Assembly: GCA_946625925.1 (NCBI GenBank)
Contig: CAMOTP010000020.1
Span: 1-15,914, forward strand
Length of the DNA stretch: 15,914 nucleotides
Direction of reading: 5' to 3'
Origin: an uncultured Alphaproteobacteria bacterium
GTDB taxonomy: Bacteria; Pseudomonadota; Alphaproteobacteria; Rs-D84
Shown here: one piece after another, positions 1 to 7,557 of the stretch
Layout: every line of letters begins with the position of its first letter
Position numbering within the stretch: the first letter of the stretch is position 1
Translations under genes and position numbers: made by a program
The notes under the pieces: model-generated
Database searches by the model: none
What the model saw: the letters and a program-made list of their open reading frames with translations, nothing else
Told to the model about the DNA's origin: nothing

Positions 1-1479
1 CCTGAAAAATATCGTGGTATGGATCGGTATGTCGCACGCCAGGCTATTGTCGAAGATATCGAATCAGCAGGTTTAATGACCAAAATTGAAGACAAAATTA
101 TTCCAACACCATATTCTGAACGTGGTGGTGTACCTGTGGAACCGATGTTAACAACGCAATGGTTCGTGGATGCGGAAAAATTGGCTAAACCTGTGATAGA
201 GGCAGTAGAAGCCGGACGTGTAAAATTTATTCCTGAACACAGATATAATTTATTTATGGCATGGATGCGTGAAATTCGTCCTTGGACTATTTCTCGTCAA
301 TTATGGTGGGGACATCATATTCCTGCATGGTATGATGAAAATGGAAATGTTTATGTTGCTGAAACCGAAGAAGAGGCAATCAAACAATCTGGTGGTAAAA
401 AATTAACACGTGACCCAGATGTGTTAGATACATGGTTTTCATCTGGTTTGTGGCCGTTTTCAACACTTGGTTGGCCAGACGACACCCCTGAATTAAAGAA
501 ATATTATCCAACCGATTTGTTGTATACTGCGGCGGACATTATTTTCTTTTGGGTTGCACGTATGATGATGATGGGAATGTATGTCATGGGTGATATTCCA
601 ATCAAGACAGTTAATTTTCATGGGCTTGTTCGCGATGCCAAAGGACAAAAAATGTCAAAAACCAAAGGTAATGGCACCGATCCATTAGATGCGGTTGAAA
701 AATTTGGTGTTGATGCATTGCGTTATTGGATTGCAACCGCACCAATTGGCACAGACTTAAGATACAGCGAAGACGAAGTTAAACGTGGTTCAAAATTGCT
801 GACAAAATTATGGAACGCATCAAAATATGTTTTGATGAATTTAACAGATTTTGATCCAAAAACCGCCACGGAAATTCCCGTCGCACAACGATTTATCGAA
901 GACAGATGGGTGTTGGCAGAATTGAATAAAACAATTGCGGATACGCGTAAAAATTTGGATAAATTTGACAATTTTAATGCGCGTAGTGCGATTGATACAT
1001 TTTTCTGGGAAATATTCTGTGATCAATATCTTGAATTTATCAAAGACAGATTCTGGTCACCTGAAAAATATTCTGCTGAATCAAAATTGTCTGCACAATG
1101 GACGTTGTATACAGTATTGCGTGCGATAATTGGTTTGTATGCACCGTTTATACCATTTGTCACCGAAGAATTATGGCAAAAAATTTATAAAGAAACCGAG
1201 GGTGGTGAAACATTGCATTTAACCGCATATCCTGATGTTAAATCTGAATATAATACCGATGTATCAGAAATGAATGTTGCACTGGATATTTTGAAAACAG
1301 TGCGTGGTATGCGTACCGATAGAAAAATTGGTAATGGTGCAAAACTTGAAACATTAACAATTCCTCAGGATATAAATCCTGTATTGCATGGATTGATTAA
1401 GTCTGCATCACGTGCTAATAATATCGTGTTGGGTGATGAAATTGATTTTGTCGTTGCCGAAAATGTGGAGGGTAAATAA
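1..1479 (+). CDS. valS: Valine--tRNA ligase, 3' part (5' end outside window)
   Basis: Charges tRNA-Val with valine in the cytoplasm; class I aminoacyl-tRNA synthetase. The reading frame is open from base 1, so the N-terminal Rossmann half with the HIGH motif lies upstream. Visible are the end of the editing region, the WTISRQLWWGHHIPAWY segment, DVLDTWFSSGLWPFSTLGWP, the FFWVARM block, the KMSKTKGN form of the KMSKS ATP-binding loop, and the anticodon-binding helical domain (FCDQYLEFIKDRFW, APFIPFVTEELW). The protein stops soon after this domain, where many bacterial ValRS continue with a C-terminal coiled-coil arm of some 60 residues; none is present. The stop overlaps the next start (TAATG), so the two genes form one translationally coupled operon. 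Identity is certain. The missing arm is seen directly; calling it a lineage trait is inference. Confidence 0.96.
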   Translation, partial: PEKYRGMDRYVARQAIVEDIESAGLMTKIEDKIIPTPYSERGGVPVEPMLTTQWFVDAEKLAKPVIEAVEAGRVKFIPEHRYNLFMAWMREIRPWTISRQLWWGHHIPAWYDENGNVYVAETEEEAIKQSGGKKLTRDPDVLDTWFSSGLWPFSTLGWPDDTPELKKYYPTDLLYTAADIIFFWVARMMMMGMYVMGDIPIKTVNFHGLVRDAKGQKMSKTKGNGTDPLDAVEKFGVDALRYWIATAPIGTDLRYSEDEVKRGSKLLTKLWNASKYVLMNLTDFDPKTATEIPVAQRFIEDRWVLAELNKTIADTRKNLDKFDNFNARSAIDTFFWEIFCDQYLEFIKDRFWSPEKYSAESKLSAQWTLYTVLRAIIGLYAPFIPFVTEELWQKIYKETEGGETLHLTAYPDVKSEYNTDVSEMNVALDILKTVRGMRTDRKIGNGAKLETLTIPQDINPVLHGLIKSASRANNIVLGDEIDFVVAENVEGK

Positions 1480-2213
1480 TGGAAATAAAAAAACATATAG
1501 AGCATATTGTTGTTCAAGCATATCAATGTGACCGATATGGTTTTTTGCGTCCAATTATGTTAATGAATTTTTTGCAAGGTGCGGCTGAATCTCATGCCGA
1601 AGAATTGGGTGCTGGTCGTACATATTGTACTTCACATGATATGGCGTGGGTTGTCACGCATAACATGGTTGATATAATTGAATTACCACGTTCCAAACAA
1701 GAAATTACACTTATTACATGGCCATCTCGTCATGATGGTTTGCGTGCATATCGTGATTTTGAAATTCGTGATACAGACGGTCGGTTATTGGTTCGTGCTA
1801 CATCACAATGGGTTTTGATAAACCTGACAACGCGTCGTTTGTTGCGCCTGACAGACAGTTTAGAAAATTGGGGCAGTATTGACGAACGTGCGTGGGATAT
1901 AACTTTTAACAAGGCACCAAAATTTGATGCAACAAAAAACCATGTTGTAAAATGTCGTTTTGATGATGTTGATGTAAATCAACATATTAATAACGCGGTC
2001 TATGCTGTGTGGGCAACAGAAAGTGTTGGTTTTGAATTTCGTAATACACATAATTTATCTGGTATAGAAATTTATTTCGAACACGAAATAAGTGCCGATA
2101 CACCAGAGGTTCAAATCCAAGTTAATTTGGAACCAACAGTTTCGTATCATAAAATTATGACGGGCGATACGCAACACGCAACGGTCGTGTGTCATTGGAA
2201 AACGAATGATTAA
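1479..2213 (+). CDS. Acyl-ACP thioesterase (FatA/FatB family)
   Basis: A 244-residue cytosolic protein of the acyl-ACP thioesterase family (double hotdog fold), which hydrolyses acyl-ACP to free fatty acid and ACP. The N-terminal hotdog shows YQCDRYGFLRPIMLMNFLQ and the core WVLINLTTRRLLRL, matching the family's tryptophan/arginine block. The second hotdog carries the catalytic region VDVNQHINNAVYAVWATES, with Asn167 and His169 in the N-x-H arrangement of plant FatB. Length is normal for bacterial members. The ATG shares bases with the valS stop, so its translation probably depends on valS. A rho-independent terminator follows at once. Substrate chain length cannot be told from sequence. The family is commoner in Firmicutes, Bacteroidetes and plants than in proteobacteria, so transfer is possible. 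Confidence 0.92.
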   Translation: MEIKKHIEHIVVQAYQCDRYGFLRPIMLMNFLQGAAESHAEELGAGRTYCTSHDMAWVVTHNMVDIIELPRSKQEITLITWPSRHDGLRAYRDFEIRDTDGRLLVRATSQWVLINLTTRRLLRLTDSLENWGSIDERAWDITFNKAPKFDATKNHVVKCRFDDVDVNQHINNAVYAVWATESVGFEFRNTHNLSGIEIYFEHEISADTPEVQIQVNLEPTVSYHKIMTGDTQHATVVCHWKTND

Positions 2214-2217
2214 ATAA

Positions 2218-2247
2218 AAACGCAATCAATTTGATTGCGTTTTTTTT
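2218..2247 (+). terminator. Rho-independent terminator after the valS-thioesterase operon
   Basis: Stem CGCAATC (2221-2227) with GATTGCG (2233-2239), flanking A:T pairs, five-base loop, followed by a run of eight T. It starts 5 bases after the thioesterase stop codon. Confidence 0.9.
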
Positions 2248-2261
2248 ATATGTGTTGAAAT

Positions 2262-2285
2262 AAAAAAAAACCGGCAATCGCCGGC
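2262..2285 (-). terminator. Rho-independent terminator of rpmH
   Basis: Stem CCGGC/GCCGG (2271-2275 with 2280-2284) with a four-base loop. Read on the minus strand it is followed by nine T (2262-2270). It lies just past the rpmH stop and faces the thioesterase terminator, so two converging transcripts are separated. Confidence 0.88.
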
Positions 2286-2289
2286 TTTT

Positions 2290-2442
2290 TTAATTGATTG
2301 CGGAAACAGCCAAACGGGCACGACCCTTGGCACGACGACGATTCAACACATCGCGTCCGCTCTTTGTTGCCATTTTTTCACGAAAACCATGTGTTTTTAC
2401 ACGACGTGTTTTCGATGGTTGATAAGTTCTTTTTGTTGCCAT
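2290..2442 (-). CDS. rpmH: 50S ribosomal protein L34
   Basis: A 50-residue, strongly basic protein of the large ribosomal subunit. The translation begins MATKRTYQPSKTRRVKTHGF and continues REKMATKSGRDVLNRRRAKG, matching the L34 signature KRTYQPS...HGF..RM.T..GR.VL..RR.KGR. It is slightly longer than the usual 44-46 residues: MAT precedes the common KRTYQPS start, and a short tail follows. An AAGGA ribosome binding site lies 8-9 bases before the ATG. It has its own promoter (2464-2492) and terminator, so it is monocistronic. In most bacteria rpmH is followed by rnpA (RNase P protein); here the next gene downstream is the convergent thioesterase, so rnpA is not adjacent. Confidence 0.96.
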   Translation of the reverse strand: MATKRTYQPSKTRRVKTHGFREKMATKSGRDVLNRRRAKGRARLAVSAIN

Positions 2443-2463
2443 AATTAAATCCTTTTGCCCCTA

Positions 2464-2492
2464 TATATAATCATATTTTTATAAAAATGCAA
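2464..2492 (-). promoter_or_regulatory. Sigma-70-type promoter of rpmH
   Basis: On the minus strand: -35 TTGCAT (2487-2492), 17-base spacer, -10 TATATA (2464-2469). It lies 22 bases upstream of the rpmH start codon, downstream of the small membrane-protein gene. Confidence 0.65.
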
Positions 2493-2505
2493 CCTTTTTA
2501 TTAAA

Positions 2506-2631
2506 TTATTTAGATTTTCCCGGAAGCAAGCCTGCTTTGGTAAGTATTTCTGTGAACGTATACCACACAACCAGTGCTAAAAACAGTTGCAAACAGTATT
2601 GCCATAATGGAAAAAAAGTTACACTTCCCAT
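2506..2631 (-). CDS. Small single-pass membrane protein, 41 residues, unknown function
   Basis: Not a recognised family. The frame encodes MGSVTFFPLWQYCLQLFLAL followed by VVWYTFTEILTKAGLLPGKSK: one hydrophobic helix of about 22 residues, then a short basic tail, as in small inner-membrane proteins. The ATG at 2631 was chosen because AAGGGG lies 10 bases upstream. A longer form starting at the ATG ending at 2658 is in frame, but that codon falls at the predicted transcription start and has no ribosome binding site. A near-consensus promoter sits immediately upstream, in the gyrA divergent region, and rpmH follows downstream on the same strand. The promoter, ribosome binding site and coherent membrane helix together argue for a real gene, but no homologue search could be run. 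Confidence 0.6.
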   Translation of the reverse strand: MGSVTFFPLWQYCLQLFLALVVWYTFTEILTKAGLLPGKSK

Positions 2632-2661
2632 AACTGTAAAACCCCTTAATTTATACATGGT

Positions 2662-2689
2662 ATGATAACACAAAGATATGGTTTGTCAA
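2662..2689 (-). promoter_or_regulatory. Strong promoter of the 41-residue membrane protein gene
   Basis: On the minus strand: consensus -35 TTGACA (2684-2689), 16-base spacer, -10 TATCAT (2662-2667). The predicted start of transcription is near 2655, giving a leader of about 24 bases that contains AAGGGG. Confidence 0.72.
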
Positions 2690-2711
2690 TGCGTTTTTTT
2701 GCCTTTATTTC

Positions 2712-2741
2712 TTGACCGATTAGACTATTTTTTGCTATGTT
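2712..2741 (+). promoter_or_regulatory. Promoter of gyrA
   Basis: -35 TTGACC (2712-2717), 18-base spacer, -10 TATGTT (2736-2741). It diverges from the small-gene promoter; the two -35 boxes are 22 bases apart. A GGGGAAAG ribosome binding site follows before the ATG at 2772. Confidence 0.55.
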
Positions 2742-2771
2742 TTACTTGTTATAAATAGGGGAAAGTAAAGT

Positions 2772-5504
2772 ATGTCAGAAAATGAAATAAAAGAAATCAA
2801 AATTCCACAATCTTCGTTGGAACATGAAATGCGGACAAGCTTTCTTGATTACGCTATGTCTGTGATTGTTGATCGTGCATTGCCAGATGTTCGTGATGGG
2901 TGCAAACCGGTGCATCGTCGTATTTTATATGTTATGAATGATGTTGCGCCTGCCACAAAATCAACTGTAAAATCTGCACGTATTGTCGGTGATGTTATGG
3001 GTAAATACCACCCACATGGTGATAGTTCTATTTACGAGGCTATGGCTCGTATGGCACAAGATTTTTCCATGGGTGAAACATTGGTCCAAGGTCAAGGTAA
3101 CTTTGGTTCGCGTGATGGTGATAAACCTGCTGCTATGCGTTATACCGAGGCACGCCTTTCTAAACTTGGTGCATCATTGATGGAAGATATGGATAAAGAT
3201 ACTGTCGATTGGCAACCAAACTTTGACGGTACTTTACAAGAACCGGTTGTTTTACCAACCAAGTTTCCAAACTTTTTAATAAATGGTGGTTCTGGTATTG
3301 CTGTTGGTATGGCAACCAATGTCCCAACATATAACTTGGGCGAGGTTTGTAACGGTATTTTGGCAATATTGGATAATCATGATATATCAGATGATGAATT
3401 GTTTGATATTATCCCAGGACCAGATTTTCCAACAGGTGCGGTAATTATGGGACGTGCTGGTGCTTACAAGGCACACACAACAGGACGTGGCTCTATAATT
3501 GTGCGTGCAAAAACACATAATGAAACAATTCATGATCACGAGTCGATTGTTGTTGATGAAATCCCATATCAAGTAAACAAAGCGCAAATGATTGTGAAAA
3601 TAGCGGAATTGGCCAAAGATAAAAAAATCGAAGGTATTTCTGAAATTCGTGATGAATCATCCAAAGAAGGTTTGCGTATTGTAATTGAATTAAAACGCGA
3701 TGCAATACCTGATGTTGTATTGAATCATTTGTTCCAATATACAGAAATGCAAACAAACTTTCCTGTGAATATGATGGCATTAAATCGTGGCCGTCCAATG
3801 TTATTTAATGTGCGTGGTGTTTTGGACGCGTTTATCGAATTTCGTGAAGAAGTTATTCGTCGCAGAACAATATTTGATTTGAACAAGGCTCGTAATCGTG
3901 CGCATACATTGTTGGGATTGTCGGTTGCGGTTGGTAATCTGGATGAAGTTATTCAATTAATTAAAACCAGTGCAAATCCTGATGTTGCACGCGAAGCTTT
4001 GATTTCTCGTGGTTGGCCTGCATCTGATATCCAAAACTATATTGAATTGATTGATGATCCAAATACAGAATACAAAGACGGTTTGTTCTATATGTCCGAA
4101 GACCAAGCCCGTGCAATTTTGGAATTGCAATTACACAGATTAACTGGTTTGGAACGTGATAAATTACATGCTGATTTGGTGGAATTGGGGGCCTTGATAA
4201 AAGATTTATTAGATATCTTGGGCAGTCATGAACGTATTGTGCAAATTATTCGTGATGAAACAACGGCTGTTCGTGATAATTGGTCTTCAAAACGCAGAAC
4301 AGAAATTTCCGAGGCATCAGTTGATATCGATATCGAAGATTTGATTGCACGTGAAGATATGGTTGTGACTGTATCAAACACTGGATACATCAAACGTGTT
4401 GCGCTGGATACATATCGTGCGCAAAAACGTGGTGGCAAAGGACGTAATGCAATGACAACCAAAGAAGATGATTATGTTGTCCAGGTGTTTGTTGCAAATA
4501 CTCACACACCATTATTGTTCTTTTCATCCAAAGGTTTGTGTTATAAATTAAAAACATACAAATTACCCGAAGCCACAGCCGCAGGTAAAGGTCGTCCTTT
4601 GGTGAATTTGTTGCCATTGGAAAAAGACGAAGTTATCACCGCAATTTTACCGGTACCCGAAGAAGATGTAAAACGCGTTCAAGAATCTGGCAAAGAACAT
4701 TTCTTGATGTTTGCAACGGCATCGGGAACAGTTCGTCGTAACCGTATGGCTGACTTTGATTCGATTCGTGCCAATGGAAAAATTGCTATGAAATTGGATG
4801 AAGGCGACAGTTTAATTTCTGTGTTGCCATGTAACGAAGATCAAGATGTTTTCTTAACCACATATCGTGGTCGTTGCATCCGTTTCCCTGTAAACGAAAT
4901 TCGTATATTTGCAGGACGTAATTCGACCGGTGTTCGTGGCTTAAATGTTGCAGATAATGATAAAATTATCGGTATGGCAATGTTGAATCATGGTGAATCT
5001 GATGCAACAGTACGTTCTGCTTATATTAAACAGAGTCGCGCTGCACGTCGTGCCGCAACCGGTATCGAGGAAGATGCTGGCGATTCCGATGAAGAAGTTA
5101 CAGATTTGGTACTGACCCCAGAACAAATGAGCAAAATGGCAGAAACAGAAGAATTTATTTTGACTGTTTCTGAAAATGGTTTTGGTAAGCGCACCAGTTC
5201 GTATGAATATCGTACAACACATCGTGGCGGAAACGGATTTACCAATATTAAACTAGGTGGTAAAAATACCGCTGTGGCTGGATCGTTCCCTGTGACAAAT
5301 GACCAAGATGTTATCATGGTTACTGATGGTGGTAAAATAATTCGTACACCTGTTCGGGACGTTCGTATTGCGGGTCGTTCAACTGCAGGTGTTACATTAT
5401 TCCGTACTGCCGAAAATGAAAAAGTTGTGTCTGCGATTTCTATCATTTCAGATAATGATGAAAACGACGAATCTATTTCGACACCAGAACAGGTCACAGA
5501 ATAA
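2772..5504 (+). CDS. gyrA: DNA gyrase subunit A
   Basis: A 910-residue DNA-cleaving and rejoining subunit of gyrase; with GyrB it introduces negative supercoils using ATP. The winged-helix/tower part is complete: DYAMSVIVDRALPDVRDGCK near residue 26, KYHPHGDSSIYEAMARMAQ at 78-96, and the catalytic tyrosine Tyr124 in AAMRYTEARLS. The GyrA box appears as QKRGGKG (551-557), one residue from the usual QRRGGKG, which marks it as gyrase rather than topoisomerase IV ParC. The C-terminal beta-pinwheel has an acidic insertion (about 755-790, GIEEDAGDSDEEVTD) of the kind seen in alphaproteobacterial GyrA. The positions matching E. coli Ser83 and Asp87 are Ser85 and Glu89, an ordinary quinolone-sensitive combination. 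The start is set by GGGGAAAG upstream. The MerR gene begins 24 bases after the stop. Confidence 0.98.
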   Translation: MSENEIKEIKIPQSSLEHEMRTSFLDYAMSVIVDRALPDVRDGCKPVHRRILYVMNDVAPATKSTVKSARIVGDVMGKYHPHGDSSIYEAMARMAQDFSMGETLVQGQGNFGSRDGDKPAAMRYTEARLSKLGASLMEDMDKDTVDWQPNFDGTLQEPVVLPTKFPNFLINGGSGIAVGMATNVPTYNLGEVCNGILAILDNHDISDDELFDIIPGPDFPTGAVIMGRAGAYKAHTTGRGSIIVRAKTHNETIHDHESIVVDEIPYQVNKAQMIVKIAELAKDKKIEGISEIRDESSKEGLRIVIELKRDAIPDVVLNHLFQYTEMQTNFPVNMMALNRGRPMLFNVRGVLDAFIEFREEVIRRRTIFDLNKARNRAHTLLGLSVAVGNLDEVIQLIKTSANPDVAREALISRGWPASDIQNYIELIDDPNTEYKDGLFYMSEDQARAILELQLHRLTGLERDKLHADLVELGALIKDLLDILGSHERIVQIIRDETTAVRDNWSSKRRTEISEASVDIDIEDLIAREDMVVTVSNTGYIKRVALDTYRAQKRGGKGRNAMTTKEDDYVVQVFVANTHTPLLFFSSKGLCYKLKTYKLPEATAAGKGRPLVNLLPLEKDEVITAILPVPEEDVKRVQESGKEHFLMFATASGTVRRNRMADFDSIRANGKIAMKLDEGDSLISVLPCNEDQDVFLTTYRGRCIRFPVNEIRIFAGRNSTGVRGLNVADNDKIIGMAMLNHGESDATVRSAYIKQSRAARRAATGIEEDAGDSDEEVTDLVLTPEQMSKMAETEEFILTVSENGFGKRTSSYEYRTTHRGGNGFTNIKLGGKNTAVAGSFPVTNDQDVIMVTDGGKIIRTPVRDVRIAGRSTAGVTLFRTAENEKVVSAISIISDNDENDESISTPEQVTE

Positions 5505-5528
5505 TAAAAATGCAAGAGGGGGCAGCGC

Positions 5529-5921
5529 ATGGATAACGAATATTTTGTGTCAATTAATGATGTGGCAAAACGTTTGTCTGTGCCTGCACACACTTTGCGT
5601 TATTGGGAAAAACAATTTCCCGGTGCAATTCGTCCTGTAACGGGGGCAGGTGGTCGTCGTTATTATCGTCCAGAAACATTGGAACGTTTAATAATTATTC
5701 GTGATTTGTTGTACAAAAACGGATTAACAATTGCTGGTGTAAAAAAGTTATTGCACGATGGCAAATTTCCTCGTGCGGCTGCTGAATACCAGCCGTCTGC
5801 TGATACGGTACAACAACAAATAAAAACAAATGAAACTGTTAATGATACGTCTGTAAATGATGCGATTGATACGGCGTTAGATTTTTTGCATACAGCAAAA
5901 CAGTTGTTAACCAATCAGTAA
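5529..5921 (+). CDS. MerR-family transcriptional regulator
   Basis: A 130-residue DNA-binding protein. Residues 6-75 form the MerR winged helix-turn-helix: VSINDVAKRLSVPAHTLRYW, then EKQFPGAIRP, then GGRRYYRPETLERLIIIRDL, then the second helix-turn-helix GLTIAGVKKLL. The pattern fits the short MerR regulator found in many alphaproteobacteria, often next to ihfA; here it follows gyrA. The C-terminal 50 residues are polar and show no cysteines or other metal or effector site, so the ligand is unknown. The ATG is preceded by AAGAGGGGGC, a very strong ribosome binding site. The 24-base gap from gyrA with no terminator suggests co-transcription. A hairpin terminator follows. Confidence 0.9.
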   Translation: MDNEYFVSINDVAKRLSVPAHTLRYWEKQFPGAIRPVTGAGGRRYYRPETLERLIIIRDLLYKNGLTIAGVKKLLHDGKFPRAAAEYQPSADTVQQQIKTNETVNDTSVNDAIDTALDFLHTAKQLLTNQ

Positions 5922-5922
5922 A

Positions 5923-5945
5923 AAAAGCGACATATTGTCGCTTTT
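5923..5945. terminator. Bidirectional terminator between MerR gene and the Asp-Ser-rich protein gene
   Basis: Stem AGCGACA (5926-5932) with TGTCGCT (5936-5942), loop TAT, A-run on the left and T-run on the right. It can terminate both converging transcripts. The minus-strand gene's stop codon lies in the right-hand flank. Confidence 0.85.
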
Positions 5946-6957
5946 ATCTTACCAATTCATTACGTCTTTCAACCAGAGAATCGCGTTTACGTATTACTTC
6001 CTGTCTGTATTGTTCTAATGAATCTTCCGCTTCTAACATATTAGAAAAAGTCGTATTAAACGCATTAATCACACTGTCGTTACGCATGTATCGTGTGCGT
6101 ACCGAATCAAATTCTGGAATAGAAAAATTCGGTTTGTTTGTATATGTTTCCTGTTGTTCCAATCTGTTGTTGATTTGTAATTGTACAGAATCATTGCGGT
6201 CTATAACATCTTTTTGGGTTACAGAATCAAAAGTATTTATTTCAAAAATAGAATCTGTTTTATTTGGTTGTGCAATATTACTTTGCCATGCCAAATTTAA
6301 TAAATTGGTTTCGTTATTTAATGCATTGTTTAACACAGAATCTTCAAAATTTAATACTGCTATTTCTGTGTCGTCAAATTCTTTATCTGATAATTCATCG
6401 GGATAAAAATTCCATGCCAATTTTTTATCTAATACATGATTTACAGAATCTAAATCCAACATTTCCAAAAAGTAAGATAAATCGTGCAAAGAGCCATTAT
6501 TTTGTAAAATACGTTTGCGCGCCATTTCTTGCACAAATTCCATAGTATCTAACTTTGCAATATATTGTTGGAAAGTAGAGATATCTTTCTGGGATAAAAA
6601 TTGTGATAATTGAAATCGTTTACCAATACGCATAGCATAATTATTAAATGCATGTGCAACCAGTTTTTCATTATCAGCAATACACGAATCCAATGTGTCT
6701 TGATTATATGTCAAAGAATCGGTTATGTTATTATATCTTGCTTGTGTGGAATGCAAACGTTTTGGTATTTTTGCATCGTGAAGATTTTTTGTGGCCTTAA
6801 TTTCGTTATCTAAATTATAAATTTGATTGTCCAAGCGTTCAATTTTTTGTTGTTTTTCTTGGTTTCTGCACGTAGCCATCAACAATGCCAATAAAAGAAA
6901 GCCACCCATATATGCGTGCTTTGGTTTTATTGTACTAGAAACATTATTTTTTTTCAT
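5944..6957 (-). CDS. Asp-Ser-rich coiled-coil envelope protein, unknown function
   Basis: A 337-residue protein of no family I recognise. Residues 17-29 are hydrophobic (GGFLLLALLMAT) after a basic start, and Cys30 follows. This could be a lipobox (LMATC, with Thr at -1, which is unusual) or a simple membrane anchor. The rest is hydrophilic and mostly predicted helical, with heptad-like stretches at about 35-60 (KIERLDNQIYNLDNEIKATK) and at the C-terminus (EQYRQEVIRKRDSLVERRNE). The dipeptide Asp-Ser occurs eleven times, mostly as DSV or DSL. Most of it should lie in the periplasm. The nearest ribosome-binding-like site, AAAGG, is 12 bases before the ATG, rather far. It has its own promoter and shares the terminator with the MerR gene. 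A structural or scaffolding role is only a guess. Confidence 0.8.
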   Translation of the reverse strand: MKKNNVSSTIKPKHAYMGGFLLLALLMATCRNQEKQQKIERLDNQIYNLDNEIKATKNLHDAKIPKRLHSTQARYNNITDSLTYNQDTLDSCIADNEKLVAHAFNNYAMRIGKRFQLSQFLSQKDISTFQQYIAKLDTMEFVQEMARKRILQNNGSLHDLSYFLEMLDLDSVNHVLDKKLAWNFYPDELSDKEFDDTEIAVLNFEDSVLNNALNNETNLLNLAWQSNIAQPNKTDSIFEINTFDSVTQKDVIDRNDSVQLQINNRLEQQETYTNKPNFSIPEFDSVRTRYMRNDSVINAFNTTFSNMLEAEDSLEQYRQEVIRKRDSLVERRNELVR

Positions 6958-6989
6958 TTGGTCTAATTGCCTTTAATAATTATGTCTTA

Positions 6990-7017
6990 ATTTTATACTA
7001 AAAATATATTATGTCAA
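6990..7017 (-). promoter_or_regulatory. Promoter of the Asp-Ser-rich protein gene
   Basis: On the minus strand: -35 TTGACA (7012-7017), 16-base spacer, -10 TAAAAT (6990-6995). The leader is about 25 bases. Confidence 0.7.
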
Positions 7018-7024
7018 CAAAAAT

Positions 7025-7049
7025 TAAAAAAAACCGCCATTTGGCGGTT
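7025..7049 (-). terminator. Rho-independent terminator of the 128-residue protein gene
   Basis: Stem AACCGCC/GGCGGTT (7032-7038 with 7043-7049), four-base loop, followed on the minus strand by a T-run (7025-7031). It ends 22 bases past the gene's stop. Confidence 0.88.
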
Positions 7050-7070
7050 CAACGGTTTTTTTTGTATTGT

Positions 7071-7457
7071 TTATTTACGATGTTGTGAATTAAAACCATA
7101 AACAACTTGTTTTAATTGGTGTTTTGTGGGAATTGGATATGTTCTGGATTTTGGCATAGTGCGTTGAATATAATGTATATCAAAATTGGCAGCCAAATCA
7201 AAAATTTTATAATCTTCAACCATTTTTGCGTAGATTTTATGAAAATACTTAAACATTTTACAATCGTTTATATGTTTTTCTTCATCTGCTTCCAATAAAG
7301 CATCTTGCGATTTAATTTGACCCTCTAACGCCAAAGCATCCAAAATAGCTTTTCTTTCATAGGCGTTCCTATAGTCAACCAGTTGACGTTCTTGTTCATA
7401 TTCTTGAACCAATCTAGCTAAATCATATGCTTTCTCGATATTATAATTTTCTGTCAT
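7071..7457 (-). CDS. Hypothetical protein, 128 residues
   Basis: No family recognised. The protein is hydrophilic, with no signal peptide or membrane helix. The first 80 residues are rich in Glu, Lys, Ala and Leu and look helical (EKAYDLARLVQEYEQERQLV, then DALALEGQIKSQDALLEADE). The C-terminal 40 residues are more basic and aromatic (YIQRTMPKSRTYPIPTKHQL). This is probably a soluble cytoplasmic protein. AAAGGGA lies six bases before the ATG, and a promoter and a terminator bracket the gene, so it is likely a real single-gene unit. It diverges from the TM2 gene. Nothing in the sequence points to a function. Confidence 0.75.
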   Translation of the reverse strand: MTENYNIEKAYDLARLVQEYEQERQLVDYRNAYERKAILDALALEGQIKSQDALLEADEEKHINDCKMFKYFHKIYAKMVEDYKIFDLAANFDIHYIQRTMPKSRTYPIPTKHQLKQVVYGFNSQHRK

Positions 7458-7494
7458 ACAAAATCCCTTTGTTTTTAATAATCACAACCATTTG

Positions 7495-7522
7495 ATACTA
7501 GCATACAATAATACATAGTCAA
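7495..7522 (-). promoter_or_regulatory. Promoter of the 128-residue protein gene
   Basis: On the minus strand: -35 TTGACT (7517-7522), 16-base spacer, -10 TAGTAT (7495-7500). Confidence 0.5.
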
Positions 7523-7557
7523 TTATAAAAATGCAGAAATGTCGACTTTTTTTAATA

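Noticed and set aside
2632..2658. Longer form of the 41-residue membrane protein starting at 2658
   Set aside because: The codon falls at the predicted transcription start and lacks a Shine-Dalgarno. The ATG at 2631 has AAGGGG upstream.
5021..5593. 190-codon minus-strand open frame opposite the gyrA 3' end
   Set aside because: It is antisense to certain gyrA coding sequence, with no protein-like motifs or ribosome binding site; a shadow frame.
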